A stretch of DNA of 27,128 nucleotides from Bacillota bacterium (GCA_023422115.1 JAEZSA010000050.1:1-27128), one strand, 5' to 3'. Shown: positions 1 to 8,028, numbered from the stretch's first letter. Notes: generated by a model not told the origin, from the letters alone. Numbers and translations are program-made.

Positions 1-1452
1 GGAGTATATATTGCACCAATGTTTGACTTAGAGGCTGAGGTGCTATTCATCATTGATTTGGATCAAGAATCAGATGATGTTATCATCACTTTGATACTTC
101 AAGGATATGGTGATGAGTTCGATGTAACAATGGTATGGTTAGAAGAAGAAATTCCACAAACAATTATAAACAATGTAGCTTTTCCTACCAAATATGACAA
201 GACGGGAGCAAGTCTTACTTGGAATAGTTCTAACGAAGCAGCGATTACTTCATTTGGAATAGTTTCAAGAGATACCGATCAAGATCGAGGTGTATTATTA
301 AGTTGCGAAATAAAAATAGAAGATGAAGTAAAATTATTTACAAAATACGTGTACGTTTTGGGAAGAACCGATAAAGAGAAAATTGAGATTGTAAAAGAAT
401 GGCTTGATGGAATTTATTCCATCAGTCATATAGATGAGACGACAAAGTTTGTTACCACCGATGAAGCATATCAAGCTAAAATCATTTGGACACCACAAAA
501 TGAAAGTATCCTAACAAAAGATTTGCAATTTATTCAACCATTATATGATACAAAAATTGCCATGCAAGTTGCGATTGGGATTGGTACAAGTTCTACTAGT
601 TTTCAATATGTTTTTAGTGTGTTGGGACAAGAACACGAAAATACGTGGGATAAAATAGAAGATTTTTTATCGCGAATTAATATATCACAAATTAAAACAC
701 AAAAGTTTATATTATATGGATATGAGGTAGGGTATCAAAGTGTACCGAGTGAAAACATTGGATATTTGCCATTTTATGATGAACAAGAAATGGAAATCAT
801 CCAATCTATTTTACCCGACAATAGTCCATTAAAACCAAATAGAATGAGATCAGCAACTAGGTATATTGTGATTCACAATACGGGAATGGCTCATCCCACA
901 GCAACCGCAAAAGGATTGGATGAATATATTCATTCTACTGACAGAGTAGCTTCTTGGCATTTTTCTATTGATGATAAAGAAACCTATCAACAATTAAAAT
1001 TAGGCGAGATTGGATGGCATGCGGGGGAGAGCAATGGTAATAATTATGGAATAGGAATTGAATCTTGTGTATATGAAGGAGTCGATTTCAACATGGTACT
1101 ACGTCGTTTGGCGAAGTTAACAGCAAAATTGTTGATAACCTATCATCTTGATTTAATAGATATCAAACAACATTATGATTTCTCAGGAAAAGATTGCCCT
1201 CAAGTAATTAGACACGCAGATCGTTGGAGCGAATTATTATATCTTGTTCAACTAGAATATTTTGCTCAAACAGAACTGCAAGGAGTAGAATTTATTTGGA
1301 AAAGTCTAACCCCAGAAATAATGGATGATGAAGGAAAAGTAATCAATCATCCTGGAGAAGAAACAGCAGTAAGCTATCAAGTTGAAGTTCGTTTTGTAGG
1401 AGAAACAAGAATATTTACCTATACATCATTATTGAATCAAAGAGCAAAATAA
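1..1452 (+). CDS. Ig-like repeat N-acetylmuramoyl-L-alanine amidase, 5' end outside window
   Basis: The reading frame is open from base 1. The first codons read GVYIAP, which matches the GHYIAP of an Ig-like module in the third gene of this cluster, so the gene starts upstream and the ATG at 19 is internal. The visible part has the end of one Ig-like module, two more modules (roughly 150-355 and 370-620), an Amidase_2 catalytic domain (about 640-1270) and a degenerate Ig-like tail. The catalytic domain keeps the zinc ligands of the T7-lysozyme family: His at 874-876 (VIHNTG), His at 1171-1173 (QHYDF) and Cys at 1195-1197 (GKDCP, whose Lys is the catalytic lysine). It should cleave the lactyl-Ala bond of peptidoglycan outside the cell. 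A signal peptide is expected in the missing 5' part but cannot be seen. It lacks a loop of about 19 residues after WHAG that both downstream paralogues have. Confidence 0.88.
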   Translation, partial: GVYIAPMFDLEAEVLFIIDLDQESDDVIITLILQGYGDEFDVTMVWLEEEIPQTIINNVAFPTKYDKTGASLTWNSSNEAAITSFGIVSRDTDQDRGVLLSCEIKIEDEVKLFTKYVYVLGRTDKEKIEIVKEWLDGIYSISHIDETTKFVTTDEAYQAKIIWTPQNESILTKDLQFIQPLYDTKIAMQVAIGIGTSSTSFQYVFSVLGQEHENTWDKIEDFLSRINISQIKTQKFILYGYEVGYQSVPSENIGYLPFYDEQEMEIIQSILPDNSPLKPNRMRSATRYIVIHNTGMAHPTATAKGLDEYIHSTDRVASWHFSIDDKETYQQLKLGEIGWHAGESNGNNYGIGIESCVYEGVDFNMVLRRLAKLTAKLLITYHLDLIDIKQHYDFSGKDCPQVIRHADRWSELLYLVQLEYFAQTELQGVEFIWKSLTPEIMDDEGKVINHPGEETAVSYQVEVRFVGETRIFTYTSLLNQRAK

Positions 1453-1460
1453 TAAAAACG

Positions 1461-1502
1461 AAGGAAACGTCATAAAAAGAATACGTTTCCTTTTTATTTT
1501 TT
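1461..1502 (+). terminator. Rho-independent terminator of the first amidase gene
   Basis: A perfect 10-bp stem (AAGGAAACGT at 1461-1470 with ACGTTTCCTT at 1483-1492) is followed by a T-rich run, nine bases after the stop codon. It separates the first amidase gene from the second. Confidence 0.88.
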
Positions 1503-1512
1503 GAAAACTTCC

Positions 1513-1541
1513 TTGGCTATTTTAATGCTTTGTGTTATAAT
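1513..1541 (+). promoter_or_regulatory. Promoter of the second amidase gene (extended -10)
   Basis: TTGGCT (1513-1518), a 17-nt spacer and TATAAT (1536-1541), preceded by the extended element TGTGT. The same 13-mer TGTGTTATAATTT recurs at 23053-23065 upstream of the exonuclease gene. Confidence 0.75.
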
Positions 1542-1572
1542 TTACAAGGATTGAGATTAAGGAGAAGACAAA

Positions 1573-2442
1573 ATGGAAAAATGGCAAAAGATTGAAGCGT
1601 TTCTCAATAAAATCAACGTGAAAGAAATTAAAAATCAAACCTATTTTTTGTATGGCTATGAAGAAGGCTATGAAAAAGTTCCAAGTGAAAATCAAGGATA
1701 TTTACCTTTTTATAATCATTTAAAAATGGAAATTAAACAAAGTTTGTTGCCCAATGACAGCAAATTAAAACCAAACACAAAAAGAAAGGAAACCAAGTAT
1801 ATCACCATTCACAATACAGGAATGGCACATCCTTCCGCTACCGCAAAAGGATTGGCAGACTATATTCACACAACAGATCGAATTGCTTCCTGGCATTTTT
1901 CTCTTGATGATAAGGAGACTTATCAACATCTTGAATTAGATGAAGTTGGATGGCATGCAGGAGATGGTGGACATACCTGGAATGAGAGATATTTCAATAA
2001 AACTTATAACAAAGAATGTATTGGTGGTGGCAATTTAAATAGCATTGGAATAGAATCGTGTGTTTATCAAGGAGTTGATTTCAACATGGTTCTTCGCCGT
2101 CTGGCAAAGTTAACAGCAATGCTACTAATTAAATATCAATTAACCCTTCAAGATATAAAACAACATTACGATTTTTCCGGGAAAAATTGCCCTCAAGTTA
2201 TTCGAGAAGCAAACAGATGGGAAGAATTTTTATTCCTAGTTGATTTGGAGTTGTTTGCTCAGAAGGAATTACAAGATGTTAAATTTAATTGGAAGAGCTT
2301 GTCTTTAGATATCATGGATGATGAAGGCAAAGTAATACATCATCCGAATAAAGCAGTAAAAATTAACTATCAAGTCGAAGTTGAATATAATAATATCCGA
2401 AAAACATATTTTTTTGAATCAACATTATTGGCGAAGAAATAA
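1573..2442 (+). CDS. Leaderless N-acetylmuramoyl-L-alanine amidase (Amidase_2)
   Basis: A 289-aa paralogue of its two neighbours. The protein begins MEKWQKIEAF, exactly where the amidase module begins in the flanking genes (NTWDKIEDF and TNKWEAIETF), so it is a bare catalytic module plus the short degenerate Ig-like tail. Zinc ligands His80 (TIHNTG), His198 (QHYDF) and Cys206, and Lys204 of GKNCP, are intact, so it should be active. It has no signal peptide, lipobox or membrane segment. The start is well supported by AAGGAG at 1559-1564 and by its own promoter. It may act in the cytoplasm, be released by lysis, leave by a non-classical route, or be a recent module-only duplicate. The neighbourhood shows no phage genes, so an endolysin role is not supported. 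Confidence 0.88.
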   Translation: MEKWQKIEAFLNKINVKEIKNQTYFLYGYEEGYEKVPSENQGYLPFYNHLKMEIKQSLLPNDSKLKPNTKRKETKYITIHNTGMAHPSATAKGLADYIHTTDRIASWHFSLDDKETYQHLELDEVGWHAGDGGHTWNERYFNKTYNKECIGGGNLNSIGIESCVYQGVDFNMVLRRLAKLTAMLLIKYQLTLQDIKQHYDFSGKNCPQVIREANRWEEFLFLVDLELFAQKELQDVKFNWKSLSLDIMDDEGKVIHHPNKAVKINYQVEVEYNNIRKTYFFESTLLAKK

Positions 2443-2452
2443 GAGGAAAACA

Positions 2453-4714
2453 ATGAGAAAAATTATCTTTACAATAATTTGTTTGTTTGCTTTTGTCGTT
2501 TTAAATGGTTGTAAGCCAAAACAAGAAGAAGAAACAACAACCTTTGACGAGGTTATTGGTTGGATAGAAGAACAATATCAAAATCAAGAAATTAGTGAAG
2601 ACATAGTATTGCCAGAAAGTTATCAAGAAGCATTACTACAATGGATGAGTAACAACCAAGAAGTTATATCTGACCAAGGTAAAGTTACACCTTTAGGAAC
2701 AGACATTGAGGTTGTTTTAGAATATGAAATTACGATCGGTGAAACAACACAAAAACACGAAATAACAATGAAAGTAAAAGGGAAATCAGATCAAATGGCA
2801 GAAATAAAAGAGTGGATTACAGACTATTTCACTACGTTTGATAGCAGTAATTTTACTTTGCCTACGAATCACCCCGAGTATGATTGCATTATTTCCTGGG
2901 AATCTTCCAAACCGATGGTTTTAAATGTAGATGGAAAAATTCAACGTCCTTATGGAAAAGATGAAACGGTTCAATTAGGCTGTGAAATTCAATTTCAAGA
3001 AAAAACAGAACAGATGCAATTTAGTGTTGTGGTTTCACAAGTAACGCCTGGCACGGAAATTGAAGAAATAACAAAATGGTTAAATGATAATTACGTAAAC
3101 AAAGTTATCAATCAAGACATCATTTTTCCAACAGAACATCCAACGATTCCAGCGACATTAACATGGTTGAGTTTCTATGAAGAAATAATCGATAATAATG
3201 GTCATTATATCGCTCCAATTCTCGATCAAAAAATAGAATTTCTATGTACAATAACCTTTGATGGAAAAAAGGAAGATGTGTTTGTTGAAATGGTGGCAAA
3301 GGGAAGTGGGACTGTGATGGATGTAATTAAAGAATGGGTGAAAAAGCAAATTGGATCGCCGATTATTTATAGCTTTCGATTCCCGACAGATTATCCAAAA
3401 TATCAAGCAACTTTTACTTGGACTTCTAGTAATGAACAAGTCATTACCAATAGTGGAGAAGTAATACGCCCACTGGAGAATGATGCGACAGTCAATCTTA
3501 CTTGTTTGATTACTTATGAGGGAAAAACAGAAAATTATTCTTTTGATGTTGTCGTTTTGGAGATGGCAGCTCGTGATAAATGTGCTGAAACAAAGAAATG
3601 GCTCGATGAAACGTTTCTTGGTTTTACTTCAATCACTCAAGATTTAGATTTACCAGTAGGATATAGTCCAATGCAAGCAACGATTAACTGGTCTTCCAGT
3701 TTCAGTAATATTATTGATTCTACAGGAAAGTTTACACAACCAATTTCTGGAACTAATATTTCTTTAATCGCAGCGATTACGGTAGGAACCTATACTCTAG
3801 ATGTCGTATATAATTACGAAGTATCGGGATTCACTTATACGAACAAATGGGAAGCCATTGAAACCTTCCTAAATTCCATTAATTATAAAGAAATAAAAAC
3901 TCAATATTATCAAACTTATGGAAATCGAACATTAAATGTTATTAATTATGGATATCTACCATTTTATAATCAAAATAATGCTGCGATAGATGTGAGAATA
4001 TTACCTTATACTTATGGAAAACAAAGAACAGGAATTATACGAAATAGTACACAATACATTGTTGTTCATGATACAGGAAACAATAATAATGGAGCAAACG
4101 CAGAAATGCACTGGAGATATATTAACAATTTAAACAATGATCCTGGATCCAGCTCTGTATCATGGCACTTTACCGTTGATGAAGGTAGCATTATTCAAAA
4201 TCTTCCTTTAGATGAGGTAGCATGGCATGCTGGTGATGGTTCTCGTGAATACGGAACAACGTACTTTAATACTACATATCAAAAAACCAGTATTACTGGG
4301 GGAAACAGAAATGGTATAGGAATAGAAACCTGTGTTGATGAAGGCTCAGAATACAACAATACGATGCGAAACACAGCAAAATTAGTTGCTGAATTATTGC
4401 TTCAATATGAGTTAGGATTTGATCGAATCAAGCAACACAATGATTTCTCTGGAAAAGATTGTCCAATGGCAATGCGTCATGCAAATCGTTGGGAAGAATT
4501 CTTGTTTTTAGTAGAATTAGAATACTTTGCAAAAGTTAATTTATCAGGTGTAACATTTGTTTGGACTAGCCTTACTCCAACAATCTTAAATGATCGAGGA
4601 GAAGTAATTTTAAAAACAGGAGAAGAACATAATGTTACTTATCAAGTAGCAGTTACTTATGATAATGAAACTAAAATATATAATTTCTCATCAAAAGTAA
4701 CGGCTCTTACATAG
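2453..4714 (+). CDS. Lipoprotein with five Ig-like modules and C-terminal amidase
   Basis: The start is the ATG at 2453, preceded by AGAGGAAA and followed by a lipoprotein signal with Cys20 in VLNGC; the longer in-frame start at 2381 lies inside the previous gene and gives no signal peptide. The 753-aa product has five atypical Ig-like modules (about residues 30-110, 113-196, 201-285, 287-370 and 375-459), each with a W-x-S/SS core followed by I-x-x-x-G-x-x-x-x-P. An Amidase_2 domain follows (about 465-685) with His539, His662, Lys668 and Cys670, then a short Ig-like tail. It is expected to be lipid-anchored outside the membrane, with the repeats as a stalk or wall-binding region and the enzyme cutting peptidoglycan. 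It starts 10 nt after the leaderless paralogue and is probably co-transcribed with it. No clear terminator follows. Confidence 0.92.
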   Translation: MRKIIFTIICLFAFVVLNGCKPKQEEETTTFDEVIGWIEEQYQNQEISEDIVLPESYQEALLQWMSNNQEVISDQGKVTPLGTDIEVVLEYEITIGETTQKHEITMKVKGKSDQMAEIKEWITDYFTTFDSSNFTLPTNHPEYDCIISWESSKPMVLNVDGKIQRPYGKDETVQLGCEIQFQEKTEQMQFSVVVSQVTPGTEIEEITKWLNDNYVNKVINQDIIFPTEHPTIPATLTWLSFYEEIIDNNGHYIAPILDQKIEFLCTITFDGKKEDVFVEMVAKGSGTVMDVIKEWVKKQIGSPIIYSFRFPTDYPKYQATFTWTSSNEQVITNSGEVIRPLENDATVNLTCLITYEGKTENYSFDVVVLEMAARDKCAETKKWLDETFLGFTSITQDLDLPVGYSPMQATINWSSSFSNIIDSTGKFTQPISGTNISLIAAITVGTYTLDVVYNYEVSGFTYTNKWEAIETFLNSINYKEIKTQYYQTYGNRTLNVINYGYLPFYNQNNAAIDVRILPYTYGKQRTGIIRNSTQYIVVHDTGNNNNGANAEMHWRYINNLNNDPGSSSVSWHFTVDEGSIIQNLPLDEVAWHAGDGSREYGTTYFNTTYQKTSITGGNRNGIGIETCVDEGSEYNNTMRNTAKLVAELLLQYELGFDRIKQHNDFSGKDCPMAMRHANRWEEFLFLVELEYFAKVNLSGVTFVWTSLTPTILNDRGEVILKTGEEHNVTYQVAVTYDNETKIYNFSSKVTALT

Positions 4715-4742
4715 GGAATGAAAATTCAAAAAGATGTTTATT

Positions 4743-4772
4743 TTTAAAGTAAAAAGTGTTAAAATATATAAT
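4743..4772 (+). promoter_or_regulatory. Promoter of the hydrogenase operon
   Basis: TATAAT at 4767-4772 lies 24 nt before the hydC start. The -35 region is poor (TTTAAA, 4743-4748, 18-nt spacer), which would suit control by a regulator. An imperfect copy of the palindrome found beside the Crp/Fnr gene (10 of 14 positions, 4749-4762) lies in the spacer; I give it little weight. Confidence 0.55.
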
Positions 4773-4795
4773 AGTGAAAAAAGGAGTGAAAAATT

Positions 4796-5278
4796 ATGGC
4801 AGTTAAATTTGTTTTAAAAGAGGAACAGGTTAAAGAGCTAAAAGAAAGAATAGCAGAACACAAGAAAAAACCAGGTCCATTAATGCCAACTTTGCATGAT
4901 GCTCAAAAAATATTCGGATGTATTCCTTTGCAAGTACAAAAAATTATTGCTGAAGAATTAGATGAAAGTGTTGCGAAAATCAATGGAGTTGTAACATTCT
5001 ATTCTCATTTTTCAATTGAACCAAAAGGAAAACATATTATTAGTGTATGTTTAGGAACAGCTTGTTATGTTCGTGGTTCACAAGCAATATTGGATGCAAT
5101 GTCTGAAGTTTTAAGAATCAAACCAGGCGAAACAAGTGAAGATGGTATGTATACACTAGAAGCAACTCGCTGCATCGGTGCATGTGGGTTAGCCCCTGTG
5201 TTTACAATTGATGGTCATGTGTATGGTAGTTCAAATCCAACCATAGCTAGAGAAGCATTGAAAAAAATGGACAAATAA
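4796..5278 (+). CDS. hydC: NuoE-like [2Fe-2S] subunit of bifurcating hydrogenase (HydC)
   Basis: A 160-aa thioredoxin-fold [2Fe-2S] protein of the NuoE/24-kDa family, close to the usual length. The cluster cysteines are Cys85 and Cys90 (CLGTAC) and Cys126 and Cys130 (CIGAC). In HydABC enzymes this subunit sits beside the flavin subunit HydB and relays electrons between it and the hydrogenase subunit. The assignment rests on the cysteine pattern plus HydB and HydA in the same operon. The start has an AAAGGAG ribosome site. It is the first gene of the operon and is separated from hydB by six small genes, an arrangement I recall from several clostridial hydrogenase loci. Confidence 0.9.
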   Translation: MAVKFVLKEEQVKELKERIAEHKKKPGPLMPTLHDAQKIFGCIPLQVQKIIAEELDESVAKINGVVTFYSHFSIEPKGKHIISVCLGTACYVRGSQAILDAMSEVLRIKPGETSEDGMYTLEATRCIGACGLAPVFTIDGHVYGSSNPTIAREALKKMDK

Positions 5279-5279
5279 A

Positions 5280-5654
5280 ATGAAGTTAAATAAACTTGTT
5301 GATATATTAGATGCTAAAGTTTATACTGCAAAAACATATGATCCCAACAAGGAAGTGGTTTTTGCTTTTAGTTGTGACTTAATGAGTGATGCACTAATGA
5401 TGTTAAGAAATGTACCTTTGGAATTTTGTGAAAAGGGAATTCTATCAACAGGATTAGTAACAATTCAAGGAGTCAGGACAGCAGAAATGCTAGATGTAAA
5501 AGTTATTTTACTTGTAAGAGATAAAAAACCAACCGATCAAGTGATTCAAGCAGCCGAAGAAAATAATATCATTATGCTAGGAACCTCTTATACCATGTTT
5601 TCCTCAAATGGAAAAATGTATGAGGCAGGAATAAAAGGTATCAGTGAAATATAA
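5280..5654 (+). CDS. DRTGG-domain protein in hydrogenase operon
   Basis: A 124-aa soluble protein beginning 1 nt after the hydC stop. It reads as a stand-alone DRTGG domain: an N-terminal strand then FSCDLMSDALMML (about 30-42), a central GVRTAEML segment, and a C-terminal PTDQVIQAAEENNI segment (about 84-97) ending in a T-x-Y-x-x-F motif. DRTGG domains also occur next to CBS and HPr-kinase-related domains, where they are thought to be regulatory and possibly ligand-binding. I infer a control role for the hydrogenase and not catalysis. The stop overlaps the start of the next ATPase gene, so the two are translationally coupled. A second, diverged DRTGG protein lies two genes downstream. Confidence 0.75.
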   Translation: MKLNKLVDILDAKVYTAKTYDPNKEVVFAFSCDLMSDALMMLRNVPLEFCEKGILSTGLVTIQGVRTAEMLDVKVILLVRDKKPTDQVIQAAEENNIIMLGTSYTMFSSNGKMYEAGIKGISEI

Positions 5655-6061
5655 TGACCTATACATTTGAAATATTACCAATGAATTTGGAACAAGCAGG
5701 TTATATATCTAGTTTTGTTAAAAAACTTTTAACGGATGATGATATATCAAAAATGATTATTAGACGAGTTTCAATAGCAACATACGAAGCAGAAATAAAT
5801 GTTGTAATTCATTCTTATGGTGGAAAATGTATAATAGATTATAGTCAAAAAAAATTGAAAATAGTTTTTTCTGATACGGGTCCAGGAATAAAAAACATCG
5901 ATGCGGCAATGTCAGAAGGATTCTCAACAGCTTCGCTTTATGCCCGTGAAAACGGCTTTGGCGCAGGAATGGGATTGCCAAACATTCGTAATTCGTGTGA
6001 TCAATTCAACATTCAATCAAGTGATAAAGGGACAATATTGACGATCATTTTTAATCTGTAG
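5654..6061 (+). CDS. RsbW-like GHKL ATPase (anti-sigma/serine kinase fold)
   Basis: A 135-aa single-domain HATPase_c protein. The N box (EAEINVVIH, Glu45-Asn49 region), the G1 box DTGPGI (74-79), the glycine-rich lid GFGAGMGLPNI (101-111) and the terminal GT-x-L are all present. There is no histidine-phosphotransfer domain, so it is not a normal two-component kinase; the layout matches RsbW/SpoIIAB-type switch proteins that bind or phosphorylate a partner. No STAS-domain antagonist or sigma factor lies next to it, so its partner may be one of the DRTGG proteins (inference). Its start overlaps the previous stop by 1 nt. Confidence 0.82.
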   Translation: MTYTFEILPMNLEQAGYISSFVKKLLTDDDISKMIIRRVSIATYEAEINVVIHSYGGKCIIDYSQKKLKIVFSDTGPGIKNIDAAMSEGFSTASLYARENGFGAGMGLPNIRNSCDQFNIQSSDKGTILTIIFNL

Positions 6062-6068
6062 GTGATTT

Positions 6069-6410
6069 ATGGAAGTTAAAGATTTGTTGAAAATAGATAC
6101 TATTAGGTGTATAACCTTAGATGTTCCCCTAAATAAACCAGTAGTTGGTTTGTATTGCTCAGATTTATTAAGCTGGGTAATGGGACATGTAAAAGAAGAA
6201 AACGTCGCTTTACTAACAGTACTAAACAGTGTGAATATTATTGCGGTTGCAGTTTTACTAGATTTATCAGCGGTGATTTTTTGTGATGGGGTTATTCCAT
6301 CAGAAGAGGTTGTTGCAAAGGCAAAAGCAGAAAACATTCCCTTGTTTATTACAGAAAATTCTAGTGCTCAAACAGTAAGGATAATTGATCGATATGAAAG
6401 TTTTCTATGA
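6069..6410 (+). CDS. Second DRTGG-like protein
   Basis: A 113-aa soluble protein. The C-terminal half (VIPSEEVVAKAKAENIPLFI, about 76-95) has the DRTGG signature of an acidic helix followed by a buried I-P-L-F strand and a Thr/Ser-rich turn; the N-terminal half has GLYCSDLLSWVM (about 27-38), equivalent to the DLMSD segment of the first copy. It starts 7 nt after the ATPase stop with a GGTGA ribosome site and runs 17 nt into the PHP gene, so the genes are translationally linked. Function is unknown; a paired role with the first DRTGG protein is inference. Confidence 0.68.
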   Translation: MEVKDLLKIDTIRCITLDVPLNKPVVGLYCSDLLSWVMGHVKEENVALLTVLNSVNIIAVAVLLDLSAVIFCDGVIPSEEVVAKAKAENIPLFITENSSAQTVRIIDRYESFL

Positions 6411-7110
6411 TATTCATATCCACTCTACCCTTTCCGCTTGTGGAGATGACCTACAAACCCCTAATAATATTTTAAATATGGCAATGTTGAAAAAACTGGA
6501 TATGATTGCTATTACCGATCATAACACATTAAAACACTTACCATCTTTCGCCAAGATTATTGATAGTTATGATTTCTTGTTCTTGTATGGTTGTGAAGTA
6601 ACTGTAAAAGAGGGATTTCATGTGCTAACCTACTTTGAAAATCTTGAAATAGCGATGGAATTTGATCGTGTTTTAGAATCAGTAAACACCAAACAACCTC
6701 ATGATGATAAAAAACATGGACAACAATTAATTTTTGATGAGTATGATATGCCATTACAAGAAATAACATATCATTTAAATTATCCTTTAGACATAACTTT
6801 TGTAGAGTTGATAAGGATTGTTAGAAAATTAAAAGGAATTGTGATTCCAGCTCATATCAATCGTGGTGGGAGTGGAATTCTTAATACTTATTCAAATTTA
6901 GATCAGTTTGATATTGATGGAATTGAAATATATAACAAAGAAAATAAAGAACAGAACCCAGTAGACATTGAAAATAGCTATAAGATCCCGAAAATTTATA
7001 ATTCTGATGCGCATTCCTTAGAGATTATCAATGAAAGAATAAACTATTTGGAATTAGAAGAATTATCATTTCAAGGATTTAAAAGATATTTGGAGAAAAA
7101 GCATGAATGA
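6394..7110 (+). CDS. PHP-domain phosphoesterase
   Basis: A 238-aa PHP-family metal-dependent hydrolase. Metal-binding motifs in order are DIHIHS (His8, His10), ITDHNT (Asp42, His43), IPAHINRGG and the terminal SDAHS. Relatives hydrolyse phosphoesters in nucleotides, histidinol phosphate or DNA polymerase proofreading; the substrate here is not known. The ATG at 6394 gives the natural N terminus; an in-frame TTG at 6385 would add three residues and lies 4 nt after AAGG, so it cannot be excluded. It overlaps genes on both sides (17 nt upstream, 8 nt downstream), placing it firmly in the hydrogenase operon. It might hydrolyse a nucleotide signal used by the neighbouring ATPases (inference). Confidence 0.85.
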   Translation: MKVFYDIHIHSTLSACGDDLQTPNNILNMAMLKKLDMIAITDHNTLKHLPSFAKIIDSYDFLFLYGCEVTVKEGFHVLTYFENLEIAMEFDRVLESVNTKQPHDDKKHGQQLIFDEYDMPLQEITYHLNYPLDITFVELIRIVRKLKGIVIPAHINRGGSGILNTYSNLDQFDIDGIEIYNKENKEQNPVDIENSYKIPKIYNSDAHSLEIINERINYLELEELSFQGFKRYLEKKHE

Positions 7111-7654
7111 ATTGTCGCTTTATCTATTGGATATCGTTCAAAACTCTATTAAAGCAGAGAGTAAAAACATTATAATTAACGTTACAGAAGATATATTAGC
7201 GGATTTACTAACCATCGAAATCATTGATGATGGGAAAGGAATGAATCCAGAAACATTAAAAAAGGTTACTGATCCCTTCTTTACAAGTAGATTGACAAGA
7301 CGGGTAGGATTGGGAATTCCAATATTCAAAGAATTATGTGAGACTTGTTTGGGAAGTTTTCAAATAGAATCACAAGAGAAAAAAGGAACGAGATTAATTG
7401 GAACGCTTAAATATAGTAATATTGATCGTCCACCGATGGGAAACCTTGTTGATACCATTTATTCTTTAATAATAAATGAAGAAGAAGTGGACATTATATA
7501 TAATCATTTATTTAATAATAAAAAATTTACATTAAACACAAAAGAGATTAAGCAAATCCTTGATGGAGTTTCTTTCAAACAAATCGACATCATGATATGG
7601 ATAAAGGACTATATAAAAGAAGGTTTGCAGTTTATTAAAGAGGAGGAACTATGA
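7103..7654 (+). CDS. GHKL ATPase of hydrogenase operon (second)
   Basis: A 183-aa protein with an N-terminal HATPase_c domain: N box LLDIVQNSIKA (Asn14), G1 box DDGKGM (42-47), then DPFFTSR and VGLGIP (about 68-73), and KKGTRL. This pattern is closer to histidine-kinase ATPase domains than to the RsbW-like gene upstream, but no dimerisation/phosphoacceptor helix or sensor precedes it. About 60 C-terminal residues (after residue 115) match nothing I recognise and may bind a partner. It overlaps the PHP gene by 8 nt and the following [2Fe-2S] gene by 4 nt (ATGA). Confidence 0.8.
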   Translation: MNELSLYLLDIVQNSIKAESKNIIINVTEDILADLLTIEIIDDGKGMNPETLKKVTDPFFTSRLTRRVGLGIPIFKELCETCLGSFQIESQEKKGTRLIGTLKYSNIDRPPMGNLVDTIYSLIINEEEVDIIYNHLFNNKKFTLNTKEIKQILDGVSFKQIDIMIWIKDYIKEGLQFIKEEEL

Positions 7655-8019
7655 AATCTTTAGAAGACTTAAAGAAAATTAGAGAAGCTGCTGCACAGAA
7701 AATGAGTATGCGGGAGCAAAAGGATGGATACCGAGTAGTTGTTGGTATGGCTACATGTGGGATAACAGCAGGAGCAAGACCGGTTCTTAATGCATTAGTT
7801 GAAGAAGTTTCAAAACGAAACTTACTAAATGTTACCGTTACCCAAGTAGGCTGCATGGGCCAATGTGCTTTGGAACCTATCGTTGAGGTTTATGATGCTG
7901 TAGGGGCAAGAACTACCTATTGTAAAGTAAAAGAAAAAGATGCACAAAGAATAATTACAGAACACGTTATTGGTGGTAAAATTGTTGAAGACTTACTAAT
8001 AACTAAGTTCTTAAAGTAG
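7651..8019 (+). CDS. Small thioredoxin-like [2Fe-2S] ferredoxin
   Basis: A 122-aa protein of the short NuoE C-terminal-like ferredoxin group. The cluster region is MATCGITAGA (one Cys) followed by GCMGQC (two Cys); this three-cysteine form is what I recall for the family members found beside HydB. It resembles the N-terminal domain of the following HydB but is a separate polypeptide. It probably carries electrons to or from HydB, or senses its redox state. The start overlaps the ATPase stop by 4 nt, has AGAGGAGG upstream, and hydB starts 9 nt after its stop. Confidence 0.8.
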   Translation: MKSLEDLKKIREAAAQKMSMREQKDGYRVVVGMATCGITAGARPVLNALVEEVSKRNLLNVTVTQVGCMGQCALEPIVEVYDAVGARTTYCKVKEKDAQRIITEHVIGGKIVEDLLITKFLK

Positions 8020-8028
8020 GAGGAAAAT

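Noticed and set aside
1573..2442. Phage endolysin as evidence of a prophage
   Set aside because: No holin, tail, integrase or attachment site nearby, and the sequence is clearly paralogous to the flanking surface proteins.
2381..2452. Upstream start for the third amidase gene
   Set aside because: It lies inside the previous gene, has no ribosome site and would bury the lipoprotein signal peptide.
4715..4735. Small hairpin GAAT-GAAA-ATTC after the third amidase gene as a terminator
   Set aside because: Four base pairs, all but one AT, and no T run after it; read-through into the hydrogenase promoter region cannot be excluded.
4749..4762. Crp/Fnr operator copy in the hydrogenase promoter
   Set aside because: Only 10 of 14 positions match the palindrome near 12295 and the outer half-site bases differ; expected by chance in such AT-rich sequence, so not called as a site.
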